A DNA stretch of 9,637 nucleotides, taken from positions 1 to 9,637 of the forward strand of contig CALGZX010000152.1 in assembly GCA_937934165.1 (NCBI GenBank), in the 5' to 3' direction. This document shows, in pieces, positions 1 to 6,943 of this stretch. The DNA is from an uncultured Collinsella sp. (GTDB taxonomy: Bacteria; Actinomycetota; Coriobacteriia; Coriobacteriales; Coriobacteriaceae). The position numbers and the translations under genes were made by a program. How positions within the stretch are numbered: the first letter of the stretch is position 1; the number at the start of each line of letters is the position of its first letter. Below the pieces are notes generated by a model. That model searched no databases and was not told where the DNA came from. It saw nothing but the letters and a program-made list of their open reading frames with translations.

Positions 1-667
1 CGATATTCTCCATAAGCTCGCTCGTTTCGGACGGGTTCATGCCGGCGGCAGGCTCGTCGAGCAGCAGCAGTTTGGGGTTGGTGGCAAGCGCGCGGACGAT
101 CTCCAGACGACGCTGGGCGCCGTAAGGCAGCGAGCCGGCCTGCTCGTTTGCCAGGTGCTCCATATCAAAGATGGACAGCAGCTCCATGGCGCGCTCGTGG
201 GCGGCCTTCTCGTGCTTCCAATACGTCGGCAGGCGCAGCACGCCCTCAAAGCCGGAGTAACGTTCCTGGTTGTGCAGGCCAACCTTAACGTTATCCTCCA
301 CCGTCATGGTGTTGAACAAGCGAATGTTCTGGAATGTACGGGCAATACCCATGCGGTTGACCTGATAGACCGACTTGCCCGAGGTGTCCTCGCCGTCGAG
401 CAGGATGGTGCCATGCGTGGGCTGATACACCTTGGTGAGCAGGTTGAAGACCGTGGTCTTGCCGGCACCGTTGGGGCCGATGAGACCGGCGATCTCGGTC
501 TTGCCGATGGTCAGGCTAAAGTCGTCGACTGCCTTAAGGCCACCGAACTCAATGCCCAGGTGGATGCACTCGAGCGCCGGGCGCTCGCCCAGGTCGCGGT
601 CGGGAACGATGGCGCCAGAAGGATACGGGACCATCTTGCCCTTCTTGAACTCAAATTTACTGGGCAT
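1..667 (-). CDS. livG: LivG, branched-chain amino acid ABC transporter ATP-binding protein (3' end outside window)
   Basis: This is one of the two cytoplasmic ATPases that normally power a LivHM permease pair. About 222 residues are visible; the C-terminus runs off the left edge. Walker A is GPNGAGKT (about residues 64-71). The ABC signature is the LivG-style variant SLPYGAQRRLEI, followed by Walker B LLLLDEPAAGMN, whose last residues are typical of LivG rather than LivF. The ATG at 665-667 lies inside the end of livM, overlapping it by 11 bases, and is preceded on the minus strand by AAGGAGG about 9 bases away, which decides the start. From this start there are about 30 residues (MPSKFEFKKGKMVPYPSGAI...) before the usual LivG beginning (ALECIHLGIEFGGLKAV), so it carries an N-terminal extension. 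A later ATG at codon 12 has a weaker ribosome site. A livF gene would be expected just beyond the left edge. Confidence 0.93.
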   Translation of the reverse strand, partial: MPSKFEFKKGKMVPYPSGAIVPDRDLGERPALECIHLGIEFGGLKAVDDFSLTIGKTEIAGLIGPNGAGKTTVFNLLTKVYQPTHGTILLDGEDTSGKSVYQVNRMGIARTFQNIRLFNTMTVEDNVKVGLHNQERYSGFEGVLRLPTYWKHEKAAHERAMELLSIFDMEHLANEQAGSLPYGAQRRLEIVRALATNPKLLLLDEPAAGMNPSETSELMENI

Positions 668-1736
668 CGGCTGCCACCTCCTTCTTGGAAGCAAAGCGGT
701 CCTTGACGCGACCGAAGAACGCCTTGAGCTGCGGGTTGTTGGTAAAGATCATGACCAGGATCAGCACGATGGCGTAGATGAGCATGCGGTAGTCCGAGAA
801 CTGACGGAGCAGCTCGGGAAGCACCGTGAGCAGCGCCGCCGCGATGACGGAGCCGCGCATATTGCCCAGACCGCCCAGGACCACGAACACCAGGATGAGA
901 ATGGACGTGTTGAAGTCGAACTTGGTGGCGGAGAGCTGCGAGAAGTTACCGCCGAAGAGAGCTCCGGCAGCACCGGCGAGGGCGGCGGAAACCACGAAGG
1001 CGATCATGCGGTACTCGGTGACGGAGATGCCTACGGACTCGGCTGCAATCTTGTTATCGCGCACGGCCATAATGGCACGGCCGGTACGGCCGCGAACCAG
1101 GTTGAGCACGATCACGAGTGCGACCATGACCAGGATGGCACCGGCGAGGAAGGTCGAGTACGTCGACACGCCCGAGGCGCCCTGGGCGCCCTTGATGATG
1201 GCGGTGCCGTCCTCGAGCAGGTGCAGGTCGTCGATCGTAGAGTTGCCCGTGATGTTAAAGATCACGTGCAGGCCGCGGGAGTCGACGCCCACAATGAGGC
1301 AGGTGACGATCTCTTTGATGATCTCGCCAAAAGCCAGGGTCACGATGGCCAGATAGTCGCCGCTCAGGCGCAGGACCGGGATACCAATCAAGAAGCCCAA
1401 GATGGCAGCGGCGATAGCGCCGACCACAATGCTGATGATCAGGCGCACCGGATCGGAGGGAACGGCGCTCTCCAGCGCGACAGCGGTAACGATGCCCGTA
1501 TAGGCGCCGACGCTCATAAAGCCCGCGTGGCCCAGCGACAAGTCGCCCGCGATGCCGACGACGAGGTTAAGGGAGATGGCCATGACGATATAGGCCGTGA
1601 TGGGAACCAGCTGACCGGCGATCATGCGCGGAATCATGTGGCTAGACTGCATAAAGAACACGATGGCGAACGCCACAAGGCACATGGCGTACGTAACAAA
1701 GTCGTGACGCGTCTGCTTGTCTTTAAGAAACTTCAT
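657..1736 (-). CDS. livM: LivM, branched-chain amino acid ABC transporter permease
   Basis: Inner-membrane permease subunit of the Liv-type importer, 359 residues from the chosen start, a normal length for LivM. It has several hydrophobic segments and the family block LNLVVGIAGDLSLGHAGFMSVGAY (about residues 56-79). The cytoplasmic coupling loop that contacts the ATPase is GRAIMAVRDNKIAAESVGISVTEYR (about 219-243), and a conserved VLGGLGNMRG stretch lies near 286-295. Residues about 150-190 form a hydrophilic insert. There are two candidate starts: a GTG at 1743-1745 that abuts the livH stop codon (TAGGTG), and an ATG three codons later at 1734-1736. I prefer the ATG because AGGTGA sits five bases before it, while the GTG has only a poorly spaced AAGGTG. 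The gene follows livH with almost no gap and overlaps livG, so the three are almost certainly co-transcribed and translationally coupled. Confidence 0.93.
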   Translation of the reverse strand: MKFLKDKQTRHDFVTYAMCLVAFAIVFFMQSSHMIPRMIAGQLVPITAYIVMAISLNLVVGIAGDLSLGHAGFMSVGAYTGIVTAVALESAVPSDPVRLIISIVVGAIAAAILGFLIGIPVLRLSGDYLAIVTLAFGEIIKEIVTCLIVGVDSRGLHVIFNITGNSTIDDLHLLEDGTAIIKGAQGASGVSTYSTFLAGAILVMVALVIVLNLVRGRTGRAIMAVRDNKIAAESVGISVTEYRMIAFVVSAALAGAAGALFGGNFSQLSATKFDFNTSILILVFVVLGGLGNMRGSVIAAALLTVLPELLRQFSDYRMLIYAIVLILVMIFTNNPQLKAFFGRVKDRFASKKEVAADAQ

Positions 1737-1745
1737 ACCGCTCAC

Positions 1746-2627
1746 CTACACCTTCTCGGGGACGTACTTGCCCAAGAGGCCGGCAGGCTTGACGAGCAGG
1801 ACGATGATCAGAACACCAAAGACGATGGAGTTGGCAAGACTCGTGGAAATGTAGGCCTGCGCCATCGCTTCGATGATGCCGATGAGAATGCCGCCGACAA
1901 AGGCGCCGGGGATGGAGCCGATGCCACCGAAGACGGCGGCGTCGAAGGCCTTGATGCCAGGCATGGCACCCGTCGTGGGCTGCAGCACCGGCGAGTAAGA
2001 GCACAGCAGCACGCCGGCGATGGCGGCAAGGGCAGAGCCGATGGCAAACGTCATAGAGATGGTGCGGTTGACGTTGATGCCCATGAGCTGAGCGGCGGCC
2101 TTGTCCTCGGACACGGCGCGCATGGCCTTGCCCATCTTGGTCTTACCTGTAAAGAACATCAGGCCGGCCATGATAACCAGGCAGGCGACGATGGTGACGA
2201 GCGAGACGGCGCTTACGTTGAACTTGGCCAAGAACTCCGGCACCTGGAAGGTGACGAGCGAAGTGAAGTTCTTGGGCGTGGCGCCCCACAGAAGCTGCGC
2301 GGCGTTCTGCAGGAAGTAAGACACGCCGATAGCCGTGATCAGAACGGCCAGCGGGCCTGCTTGGCGCAGCGGCTTATAGGCCAGACCCTCGATGAGAACG
2401 CCGAGAACCGTGCAGACCACACAAGAAAGAATTACAGATACCCAGCCCGGGAGGCCGAGATACGACGTGGCGCAGAACGAGACATAGGCACCGACCATGA
2501 TGACGTCGCCGTGAGCGAAGTTCAGCATCTTGGCGATACCGTAGACCATGGTGTAGCCCAACGCGATGATGGCGTAGACGCTGCCCATGGACAGGCCGTT
2601 GACCAGGTATTGGATAAAGACCGTCAT
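1746..2627 (-). CDS. livH: LivH, branched-chain amino acid ABC transporter permease
   Basis: Partner permease of LivM, 293 residues, within the usual LivH range. It starts MTVFIQYLVNGLSMGSVYAI and contains the family signature GYTMVYGIAKMLNFAHGD (about residues 24-41). The coupling loop is GKAMRAVSEDKAAAQLMG (about 166-183), and FGGIGSIPGA lies near 233-242. The reading frame stays open upstream to an ATG at 2720, but those 31 extra codons run through the intergenic hairpins and look non-coding. The ATG at 2625-2627 is chosen because the minus strand carries AAAGGGGG ending nine bases before it. An ATG three codons earlier touches that same G-run and would have no spacing. The gene ends directly against livM. 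Its distance from the binding-protein gene (139 bases with two stem-loops) suggests weaker expression than that gene. Confidence 0.93.
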   Translation of the reverse strand: MTVFIQYLVNGLSMGSVYAIIALGYTMVYGIAKMLNFAHGDVIMVGAYVSFCATSYLGLPGWVSVILSCVVCTVLGVLIEGLAYKPLRQAGPLAVLITAIGVSYFLQNAAQLLWGATPKNFTSLVTFQVPEFLAKFNVSAVSLVTIVACLVIMAGLMFFTGKTKMGKAMRAVSEDKAAAQLMGINVNRTISMTFAIGSALAAIAGVLLCSYSPVLQPTTGAMPGIKAFDAAVFGGIGSIPGAFVGGILIGIIEAMAQAYISTSLANSIVFGVLIIVLLVKPAGLLGKYVPEKV

Positions 2628-2673
2628 GTTCCACATCCCCCTTTCGAATAGGTTTCCAGTTGATGTATGAAAC

Positions 2674-2693
2674 AGGGACGTTACATCGTCCCT
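2674..2693 (-). other. Stem-loop just upstream of livH
   Basis: A perfect 7-bp inverted repeat, AGGGACG and CGTCCCT, with a 6-base loop (TTACAT on the plus strand). It lies 47 bases before the livH start, inside the presumed operon transcript. Only a short U run follows it on the minus strand, so it is not a convincing full terminator. It could stabilise a processed 5' end of the livHMG message. Its function is not known. Confidence 0.5.
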
Positions 2694-2703
2694 AGATACC
2701 AAG

Positions 2704-2735
2704 CAAGCAGGGAAGGCCAAAACCTCCCCTGCTTG
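2704..2735 (-). other. Strong stem-loop between binding-protein gene and livH
   Basis: In the minus-strand RNA, CAAGCAGGGGAGG pairs with CCUUCCCUGCUUG over 13 positions (12 Watson-Crick pairs and one G-U) around a 6-base loop. On the plus strand the same position would be an A-C mismatch, so the structure is best formed in the operon transcript. It begins 31 bases after the binding-protein stop codon. No U-tract follows it, so I read it as an RNA-stabilising or partial attenuating hairpin of the kind that separates highly expressed binding-protein genes from their permease genes. That role is inferred. Confidence 0.6.
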
Positions 2736-2766
2736 GGATCAAAACCGCTCTATGTAAGGCGGCCAA

Positions 2767-3954
2767 TTAGGCCTGTACGTACTTGCCGTCGGTGATGACG
2801 TACGCCGTGGGCTCCTTCTGAACCTGGCCCTTATCGTTCCAGGTGAGCTTGCCGGTCAGACCGTCAACGGTAATCTTGAGCATAGCCTTGGACAGCTTCT
2901 CGGCGACCTCGGTCGGGTCGGCGTCGACACCAAGACCGGCCTCCTTGACGGCCTCGGCCACCGCGTGCACGCCGTCGTAGGCGTCGGCGGCAAACTGGTC
3001 GGGGGTATCGCCGTACTTATCCTTGTAAGCGTTAACGAAGTCGGCGTTCTTCTCGTCGTCGGCGGAGAACGGGGTCATGAGCAGCAGACCCTCAGCAAGA
3101 GAGGTATCGAAGCCCTCAACGCCCAGGATACCGTCCATGCCGTCGCAGCCCATCATCTTGACATCGTAGCCCATGTCCTTGGCGTTCTTGAGCAGGACGG
3201 ACGCCGGCGTATAGTAGATCGGCGCAAAAATCATGGTGGCGCCAGCCTGCTTGGCCTTGGTCAGCTGGTTGGTAAAGCTCGTGGCGGAGTCGTCCTTAAA
3301 GGTCTCCTCGTCAACAATCTCGAGCTTGGACTCAGCGGCCTGGGCCTTAAAGGAATCTGCGATGCCCGAAGAATAGGCGTCGCCGGAGTTATAGAACAGC
3401 ACGAACTTCTCGTCCGCATACTTCTGCGCCAGGAACTTGGCAGCGTTGACACCCTGGTTGGGGTCGGTGAAGCAAACCTGGAAGACGCAATCCTTGCCGT
3501 CGGTGACGTCCTCGGAGGACGCGGACGGGGTGATCATGAACGTCTTGGGGTCGTTACCGCACTCGGCGGCAACGGCAACCGACGCACCCGTGGTGGTCGG
3601 GCCGACGAGGGCCTGCATGCCCCAGTCGAGCAGGGTATTGAAGGCGTTGACGGCCTTCTCGCCGTCGGCCTGGTCATCCTCGGCCTTGCTGGCAAGCGGC
3701 AGCTCCTTGGTCGAGAAATCCTTGCAGCCAAGCTCGACACCCTGGGTAACGGACTTGCCGTAGGACGCGTTGGCGCCGGTCAGCGGGCCGATGGTGCCGA
3801 TCTTAAACGAAGCGTCGCTCGAAGCGGAACCGCTGTCGCCGCCGTTGGAGGAGCAGCCAGCTAGAATGGACATCGCCCCCAGACCTGCTGCGCTCGCGAT
3901 AACGCTCCTGCGATTCATAACAGGGTTCAATGACTTACCGGTGAGGCTCGACAT
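2767..3954 (-). CDS. Liv-type ABC transporter substrate-binding lipoprotein
   Basis: Type I periplasmic-fold binding protein (LivJ/LivK-like, Peripla_BP_6 class) that captures amino acids outside the membrane and delivers them to LivHM; 395 residues. A short basic N-region containing NRRSVI (residues 14-19) and a hydrophobic stretch lead to the lipobox LAGC with Cys34 as the lipid anchor. The RR pair leaves Tat export possible. A Ser/Gly/Asp-rich linker follows, then the mature fold beginning FKIGTIGPLTGANASYGK, the typical opening strand and ligand loop. ALVGPTTTGASVAVA (about 115-129) is the conserved ligand-contact region. The ATG at 3952-3954 has AGGAG six bases upstream; a later ATG at residue 13 is less well supported. 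This is the first gene of the operon and has a structured leader. Exact ligand unknown: leucine/isoleucine/valine is most likely from the neighbours, but related amino acids or small amides are possible. livJ or livK would be the analogous symbol. Confidence 0.92.
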   Translation of the reverse strand: MSSLTGKSLNPVMNRRSVIASAAGLGAMSILAGCSSNGGDSGSASSDASFKIGTIGPLTGANASYGKSVTQGVELGCKDFSTKELPLASKAEDDQADGEKAVNAFNTLLDWGMQALVGPTTTGASVAVAAECGNDPKTFMITPSASSEDVTDGKDCVFQVCFTDPNQGVNAAKFLAQKYADEKFVLFYNSGDAYSSGIADSFKAQAAESKLEIVDEETFKDDSATSFTNQLTKAKQAGATMIFAPIYYTPASVLLKNAKDMGYDVKMMGCDGMDGILGVEGFDTSLAEGLLLMTPFSADDEKNADFVNAYKDKYGDTPDQFAADAYDGVHAVAEAVKEAGLGVDADPTEVAEKLSKAMLKITVDGLTGKLTWNDKGQVQKEPTAYVITDGKYVQA

Positions 3955-3975
3955 GCGGCTCTCCTCTCAAATCTC

Positions 3976-4021
3976 GTCGGGTTTCGGTTACCCGACAGGC
4001 CATCCTTCGCCGTGTTCGGCG
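3976..4021 (-). promoter_or_regulatory. Structured 5' leader of the binding-protein mRNA
   Basis: Two short perfect stem-loops precede the ribosome binding site. Arms GTCGGGT (3976-3982) and ACCCGAC (3990-3996) enclose a 7-base loop, and CGCCG (4008-4012) and CGGCG (4017-4021) enclose TGTT. The nearer hairpin ends about 10 bases before the AGGAG. They may protect the message or modulate translation. No known riboswitch class is recognisable. Confidence 0.4.
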
Positions 4022-4223
4022 TTCGCAAAATAGTAGACGCTTTAGTTGAGAAAAGTGGCGATTATTTCAACTTTTCTTTTGTTTTGCCCATTTATCCATA
4101 ATTCTGCGTATTCCTGTCGGTTTATGCAGTTTAGCCACTTTATTGTGTGAAAGTAATGTTTCCGTTCTGTTACAGGCGTCCTTGCCCTGAATAAAACGGC
4201 CCCACCGGTGTCGTTATATGCAC
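4022..4223 (-). promoter_or_regulatory. AT-rich presumptive promoter region of the liv operon
   Basis: This stretch is markedly richer in A/T than the genes around it and has no credible coding capacity, so it is the likely promoter and operator region of the operon. A possible minus-strand -10 is TACTAT (plus 4030-4035), but no good -35 could be assigned. Inverted repeats are present: GAAAAGT (4050-4056) with ACTTTTC (4070-4076), and AAAGTGGC (4052-4059) with GCCACTTT (4134-4141), the latter about 82 bases apart. They could be regulator sites. The regulator cannot be named. Confidence 0.35.
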
Positions 4224-4359
4224 TTAGGCGGCGATGTACTTGCCATCCTGAATCACATAGGCCGTAGCGGGCTTTTCGACCTGGCCCTCGTCGTTCCACG
4301 CCGACGAGCGCCTGCATGCCCCAGTCGCACAGGGCAAACCTTATGGTGCAAACGTTGAC
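4224..4359 (-). pseudogene. Relic of a second Liv-type binding-protein gene, internally deleted and frameshifted
   Basis: Read on the minus strand, 4224-4298 encodes WNDEGQVEKPATAYVIQDG then KYIAA and a stop. It matches 17 of the last 24 residues of the intact binding protein at 2767-3954, which ends WNDKGQVQKEPTAYVITDG then KYVQA. Immediately upstream, 4300-4359 encodes VNVCTIRFALCDWGMQALVG, matching the intact protein around residues 102-118 (VNAFNTLLDWGMQALVG). At the DNA level 4300-4327 differs from 3601-3628 at one base. About 250 codons that should separate the two parts are missing, and the join is out of frame by one base. No similarity is visible beyond about 4360 and no start codon with a ribosome site is present. 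This is a decayed tandem copy, not a working gene. Confidence 0.85.
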
Positions 4360-4535
4360 AGTTTGTTACGGAGTTCCGTTTGTAGCGAGCATGTTTCCAA
4401 TGTTTCCGCAGCGTTTCGGGGGTGCCGTTTTGTGCGACTCCTGTTGCCTGGCGAGCACGCGCCCTCGGTTCACGCTAGAATGCACTCAACCTTTAAGCGG
4501 TTAATCCATCTATAAGATGCACGAAGGAGCTATCT
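4360..4535 (+). promoter_or_regulatory. Upstream region of hom
   Basis: Non-coding stretch between the binding-protein relic and hom. The best -10-like hexamers are TAGAAT (4476-4481), which would give a leader of roughly 50 bases, and TATAAG (4511-4516), which would place the start site almost at the ribosome site; neither has a convincing -35. The direct repeat ATGTTTCC occurs twice near 4390-4406. I see no T-box or known amino acid riboswitch. Confidence 0.3.
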
Positions 4536-5879
4536 ATGAGCGAACCCCTGCGCACCGTGAACGTCGGTCTGATCGGTCTGGGAACCGTCGGCGGCGGCGT
4601 GGCCCGTCTGATCAAGAGCCACCACGATGAGTACCTGGCAGCCTACGGCATCGACCTTAAGTTGACCCGCGCCTGCGCGCTTGCTTGGGAGCAGGCCGAG
4701 GCAGCAGGCATTGAGCGCGAAGCCTTTACGAGCGACTGGCACGATGTCGTCACCGACCCCGCCGTCGACATCGTCGTCGAGCTGATCGGCGGCGAGCATC
4801 CCGCAACCGAGATCTTTACCACCGCCTTCGAGAACGGCAAGCACGTCGTCTCTGCCAACAAGGCCCTGCTGGGCCGTCATGTCGAGACGCTCGCCGAGAA
4901 GGCGCGCGCATGCGGCGTGCAGATTAAGTGCGAGGCCAGCTGCGGCGGCGGCATCCCCATCGTGAGCACGCTCGAGCACGACTTGGTGGGCAACAAGATC
5001 CTGACCATCGCCGGCATTCTCAACGGCACCACCAACTACATCCTGTCGCGCATGGACGCCGAGGGCGCCGATTACGCCGACGTGCTCGCCGACGCCCAGG
5101 CCAAGGGCTACGCCGAGGCCGACCCGTCCGCCGACGTCGACGGCTTCGACGCCGCCAGCAAGACGGCGATCCTCGCCTCCATCGGCTTTGGCACCCGCGT
5201 GACCACCGATGATGTGTACCAGCAGGGTATCCGTACCATCGGCACCGAGGACATCGCCCAGGCCCGCGAACTCGGCTACACCATTAAGCTGCTCGGCATC
5301 GCCCGCAACACCGACGCCGGCGTCGACGTCCGTGTGCACCCCACGCTGATCCCCGCCGATCACATGCTCGCCAAGGTCAACGGCGCCATGAACGCCGTCT
5401 ACGTGGTAGGCGACGCCGTGGGCGAGACCATGTTCTACGGTGCCGGCGCAGGCTCCTTCCCCACCGCGAGCGCCGTCGTGGGCGATATCCTGTCGCTCTC
5501 CGAGCAGATCAGCCGCGGCGTGGCTCCGCTGCCCGAGATCGAGCCCTATGGTCACAACCTCGCCTTTAAGCCCATGGACGAACTCCAGACCAAGTACTAT
5601 GTGCGCCTGAAGGTCGCCGACCGCGTGGGCGCCCTGTCCGAGACTGTCGACATCTTTGCCAAGCACAACATCTCGATCTCGCTCATCAACCAGGTCGAGG
5701 ACGGCAAGTCGGGCGCTAGCGATACCTGCTCGGTCATCTTCCTGACGCACCGCGCGCTCGAGAAGGACGTCCAGGCTGCCGCCGCCGAGCTTGCCAGCGT
5801 CGACTGCGTGGCCGAAGTCGCCAACGTCCTGCGCATCGAGGACGTCGAGGCCTGGACCGAAGGCGTCATGGCCAACTAG
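4536..5879 (+). CDS. hom: Homoserine dehydrogenase with C-terminal ACT domain
   Basis: Reduces L-aspartate 4-semialdehyde to L-homoserine with NAD(P)H, the branch point to threonine, methionine and isoleucine; cytoplasmic. The 447-residue length fits the monofunctional ACT-containing form. The dinucleotide-binding loop is GLGTVGGG (residues 14-21), with HVVSANKALL at 103-112 and NGTTNYI at 163-169. The catalytic block AKGYAEADPSADVDGFDAASK (189-209) has Asp205 and Lys209 at the spacing of the yeast enzyme's catalytic Asp/Lys pair, and YGAGAG lies at 301-306. The ACT domain (about 354-434, opening YYVRLKVADRVGALSETVDIF) is the usual site of threonine feedback inhibition. The start is supported by GAAGGAG ending six bases before the ATG. 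No thrB, thrC or lysC adjoins it and a strong terminator follows, so it is probably transcribed alone. Confidence 0.96.
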   Translation: MSEPLRTVNVGLIGLGTVGGGVARLIKSHHDEYLAAYGIDLKLTRACALAWEQAEAAGIEREAFTSDWHDVVTDPAVDIVVELIGGEHPATEIFTTAFENGKHVVSANKALLGRHVETLAEKARACGVQIKCEASCGGGIPIVSTLEHDLVGNKILTIAGILNGTTNYILSRMDAEGADYADVLADAQAKGYAEADPSADVDGFDAASKTAILASIGFGTRVTTDDVYQQGIRTIGTEDIAQARELGYTIKLLGIARNTDAGVDVRVHPTLIPADHMLAKVNGAMNAVYVVGDAVGETMFYGAGAGSFPTASAVVGDILSLSEQISRGVAPLPEIEPYGHNLAFKPMDELQTKYYVRLKVADRVGALSETVDIFAKHNISISLINQVEDGKSGASDTCSVIFLTHRALEKDVQAAAAELASVDCVAEVANVLRIEDVEAWTEGVMAN

Positions 5880-5910
5880 TCCATCAATCGCCTAGCAATA
5901 CGCGCTTTGA

Positions 5911-5944
5911 GGGCTCCCGTCCGATGTGGGACGGGAGCCCTTTT
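5911..5944 (+). terminator. Rho-independent terminator of hom
   Basis: GGGCTCCCGTCC (5911-5922) pairs perfectly with GGACGGGAGCCC (5929-5940) around the loop GATGTG and is followed by TTTTGTCTCC. A 12-bp GC-rich stem plus T-run, 31 bases after the hom stop codon, makes this the clearest terminator in the window. Confidence 0.93.
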
Positions 5945-5992
5945 GTCTCCTGCCCTAAGCACAACGGCAGAGCACATTTGCGCGAGCCGCTC

Positions 5993-6021
5993 ATCGGTAA
6001 CGCGGGCTACCGTTCACCGAT
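5993..6021 (+). promoter_or_regulatory. Imperfect palindrome upstream of the SDR gene
   Basis: ATCGGTAACG (5993-6002) is complementary to CGTTCACCGAT (6011-6021) over 10 pairs with one bulged base, separated by 8 bases. It lies about 75 bases before the SDR start and after the hom terminator, where the SDR promoter must be. It could be a repressor operator or a leader hairpin. I could not identify convincing -35/-10 boxes nearby. Confidence 0.4.
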
Positions 6022-6094
6022 ATGCAAACGCGGCCGATTCCGGCTACCGCTACGCTGTGCTGCGTATGTCCAACCCCCGAAGAATGGAGGCACC

Positions 6095-6844
6095 ATGTTG
6101 CTCGAGGGCAAGAAAGCAATCATCACCGGAGGCACGCGCGGTATCGGCTATGCCATCGCCTGTCGCTTTATCGAGGAGGGCGCCGCCGTCACGGTCTTTG
6201 GCTCGCGTCAGGAGACTGCCGACGCCGCCGTTGAAAAGCTAGCCGCAGCCTATCCCGAGGCCAAGGTCTGGGGCCGCACCTGCGGCCTCACCTCGCTCGA
6301 GGCCGTAACCGAGGCCTTTACCGAGGCAGCCGCCGACATGGGTGGCCTGGACACGGTCGTTAACAACGCCGGCATCTCCCAGCGCTCGCCCCTTTTGGAC
6401 TACACGGCCGAGGAGTTCGCCAAAGTCATGGACCTCAACGTCGTCGCCGTCTTTAACGGCCACCAGGCTGCCGCCAAGATCATGACCGAGGCCGGCCACG
6501 GCGGCACCATCACCACCACGAGCTCGATGGTCGCCAAGTACGGTCAGCCCTCTGGCGTCGGCTACCCCACGTCCAAGTTTGCCGTCAACGGCATGGTCCA
6601 GTCGCTCTCGCGCGAGCTCGCCCCCATGGGTATTCGCGTCAACGCCGTCGCCCCAGGCGTAACCAAGACCGACATGGTCGCCAACCTGCCCGAAGAGGTC
6701 ATCAAGCCCATCATCGCCACCATCCCGCTCGGCCGCATGGGCGAGCCCGAGGACGTCGCCAACGCCTTCGTTTTCCTAGCGAGCGACATGTCATCCTATG
6801 TCACGGGCGCCGTGCTCCCCGTCGACGGAGCCGCCCGCTCCTAA
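6095..6844 (+). CDS. Short-chain dehydrogenase/reductase (FabG-like SDR)
   Basis: Classical NAD(P)-dependent oxidoreductase of 249 residues, a standard SDR length. Visible motifs: cofactor loop TGGTRGIG (residues 11-18), NNAG (90-93), structural Asn115, catalytic Ser144, Tyr157 and Lys161 in YPTSK, and VAPGVTKTDM (186-194) after the active site. The C-terminus GRMGEPEDVANAFVFLASD...YVTGAVLPVDGA is typical of 3-oxoacyl-ACP reductase-like members. Arg38 after the second strand (FGSRQE) would favour NADP. The frame is open back to 5924, but the ATG at 6095 is chosen because GGAGG lies four bases before it and the fold starts right after. No fatty-acid synthesis genes adjoin it, so FabG itself is not assured. 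A sugar, alcohol or steroid/bile-acid dehydrogenase role is equally possible, and family membership is all the sequence supports. Confidence 0.9.
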   Translation: MLLEGKKAIITGGTRGIGYAIACRFIEEGAAVTVFGSRQETADAAVEKLAAAYPEAKVWGRTCGLTSLEAVTEAFTEAAADMGGLDTVVNNAGISQRSPLLDYTAEEFAKVMDLNVVAVFNGHQAAAKIMTEAGHGGTITTTSSMVAKYGQPSGVGYPTSKFAVNGMVQSLSRELAPMGIRVNAVAPGVTKTDMVANLPEEVIKPIIATIPLGRMGEPEDVANAFVFLASDMSSYVTGAVLPVDGAARS

Positions 6845-6886
6845 GGGACCACAAGCCTCAGCTCCCAGCCTCAATATAGTCCAACA

Positions 6887-6936
6887 AAGAAGGCGCGCCG
6901 TCTGCATCAACTGCAGGCAGCGCGCCTTCTTCTGTT
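6887..6936 (+). terminator. Terminator between convergent SDR and antiporter genes
   Basis: AAGAAGGCGCGC (6887-6898) pairs with GCGCGCCTTCTT (6920-6931). The interior continues the hairpin with CTGCA/TGCAG around TCAAC after one mismatch. The plus side continues CTGTTAT and the minus side reads TTTGTTGG, so it is usable from the SDR side and perhaps in both directions. It starts 42 bases after the SDR stop codon. Confidence 0.8.
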
Positions 6937-6943
6937 ATGAAAG

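Noticed and set aside
432..2651. A 739-codon plus-strand open frame opposite livG, livM and livH
   Set aside because: It is exactly antisense to three clearly recognisable transporter genes, is full of His/Asp/Gly/Gln typical of reverse-strand reading in GC-rich DNA, and has no recognisable domain.
2965..3864. A 299-codon plus-strand open frame opposite the binding-protein gene
   Set aside because: It is a shadow of the binding-protein gene with no ribosome site or domain.
4042..4317. A 91-codon minus-strand open frame (MQALVGVERR...) upstream of the liv operon
   Set aside because: Its first residues are the relic of the second binding-protein gene, and the rest is read through a frameshift and AT-rich non-coding DNA.
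4355..4384. TTGACA at 4355-4360 as the -35 box of a hom promoter
   Set aside because: No acceptable -10 lies 16-18 bases downstream (the best, TTTGTA, matches poorly), and the hexamer lies within the relic coding sequence.
4530..5750. A 406-codon minus-strand open frame opposite hom
   Set aside because: It is antisense to a confidently identified homoserine dehydrogenase, and its Gly/Val/Asp/His-rich sequence is a codon-bias artefact.
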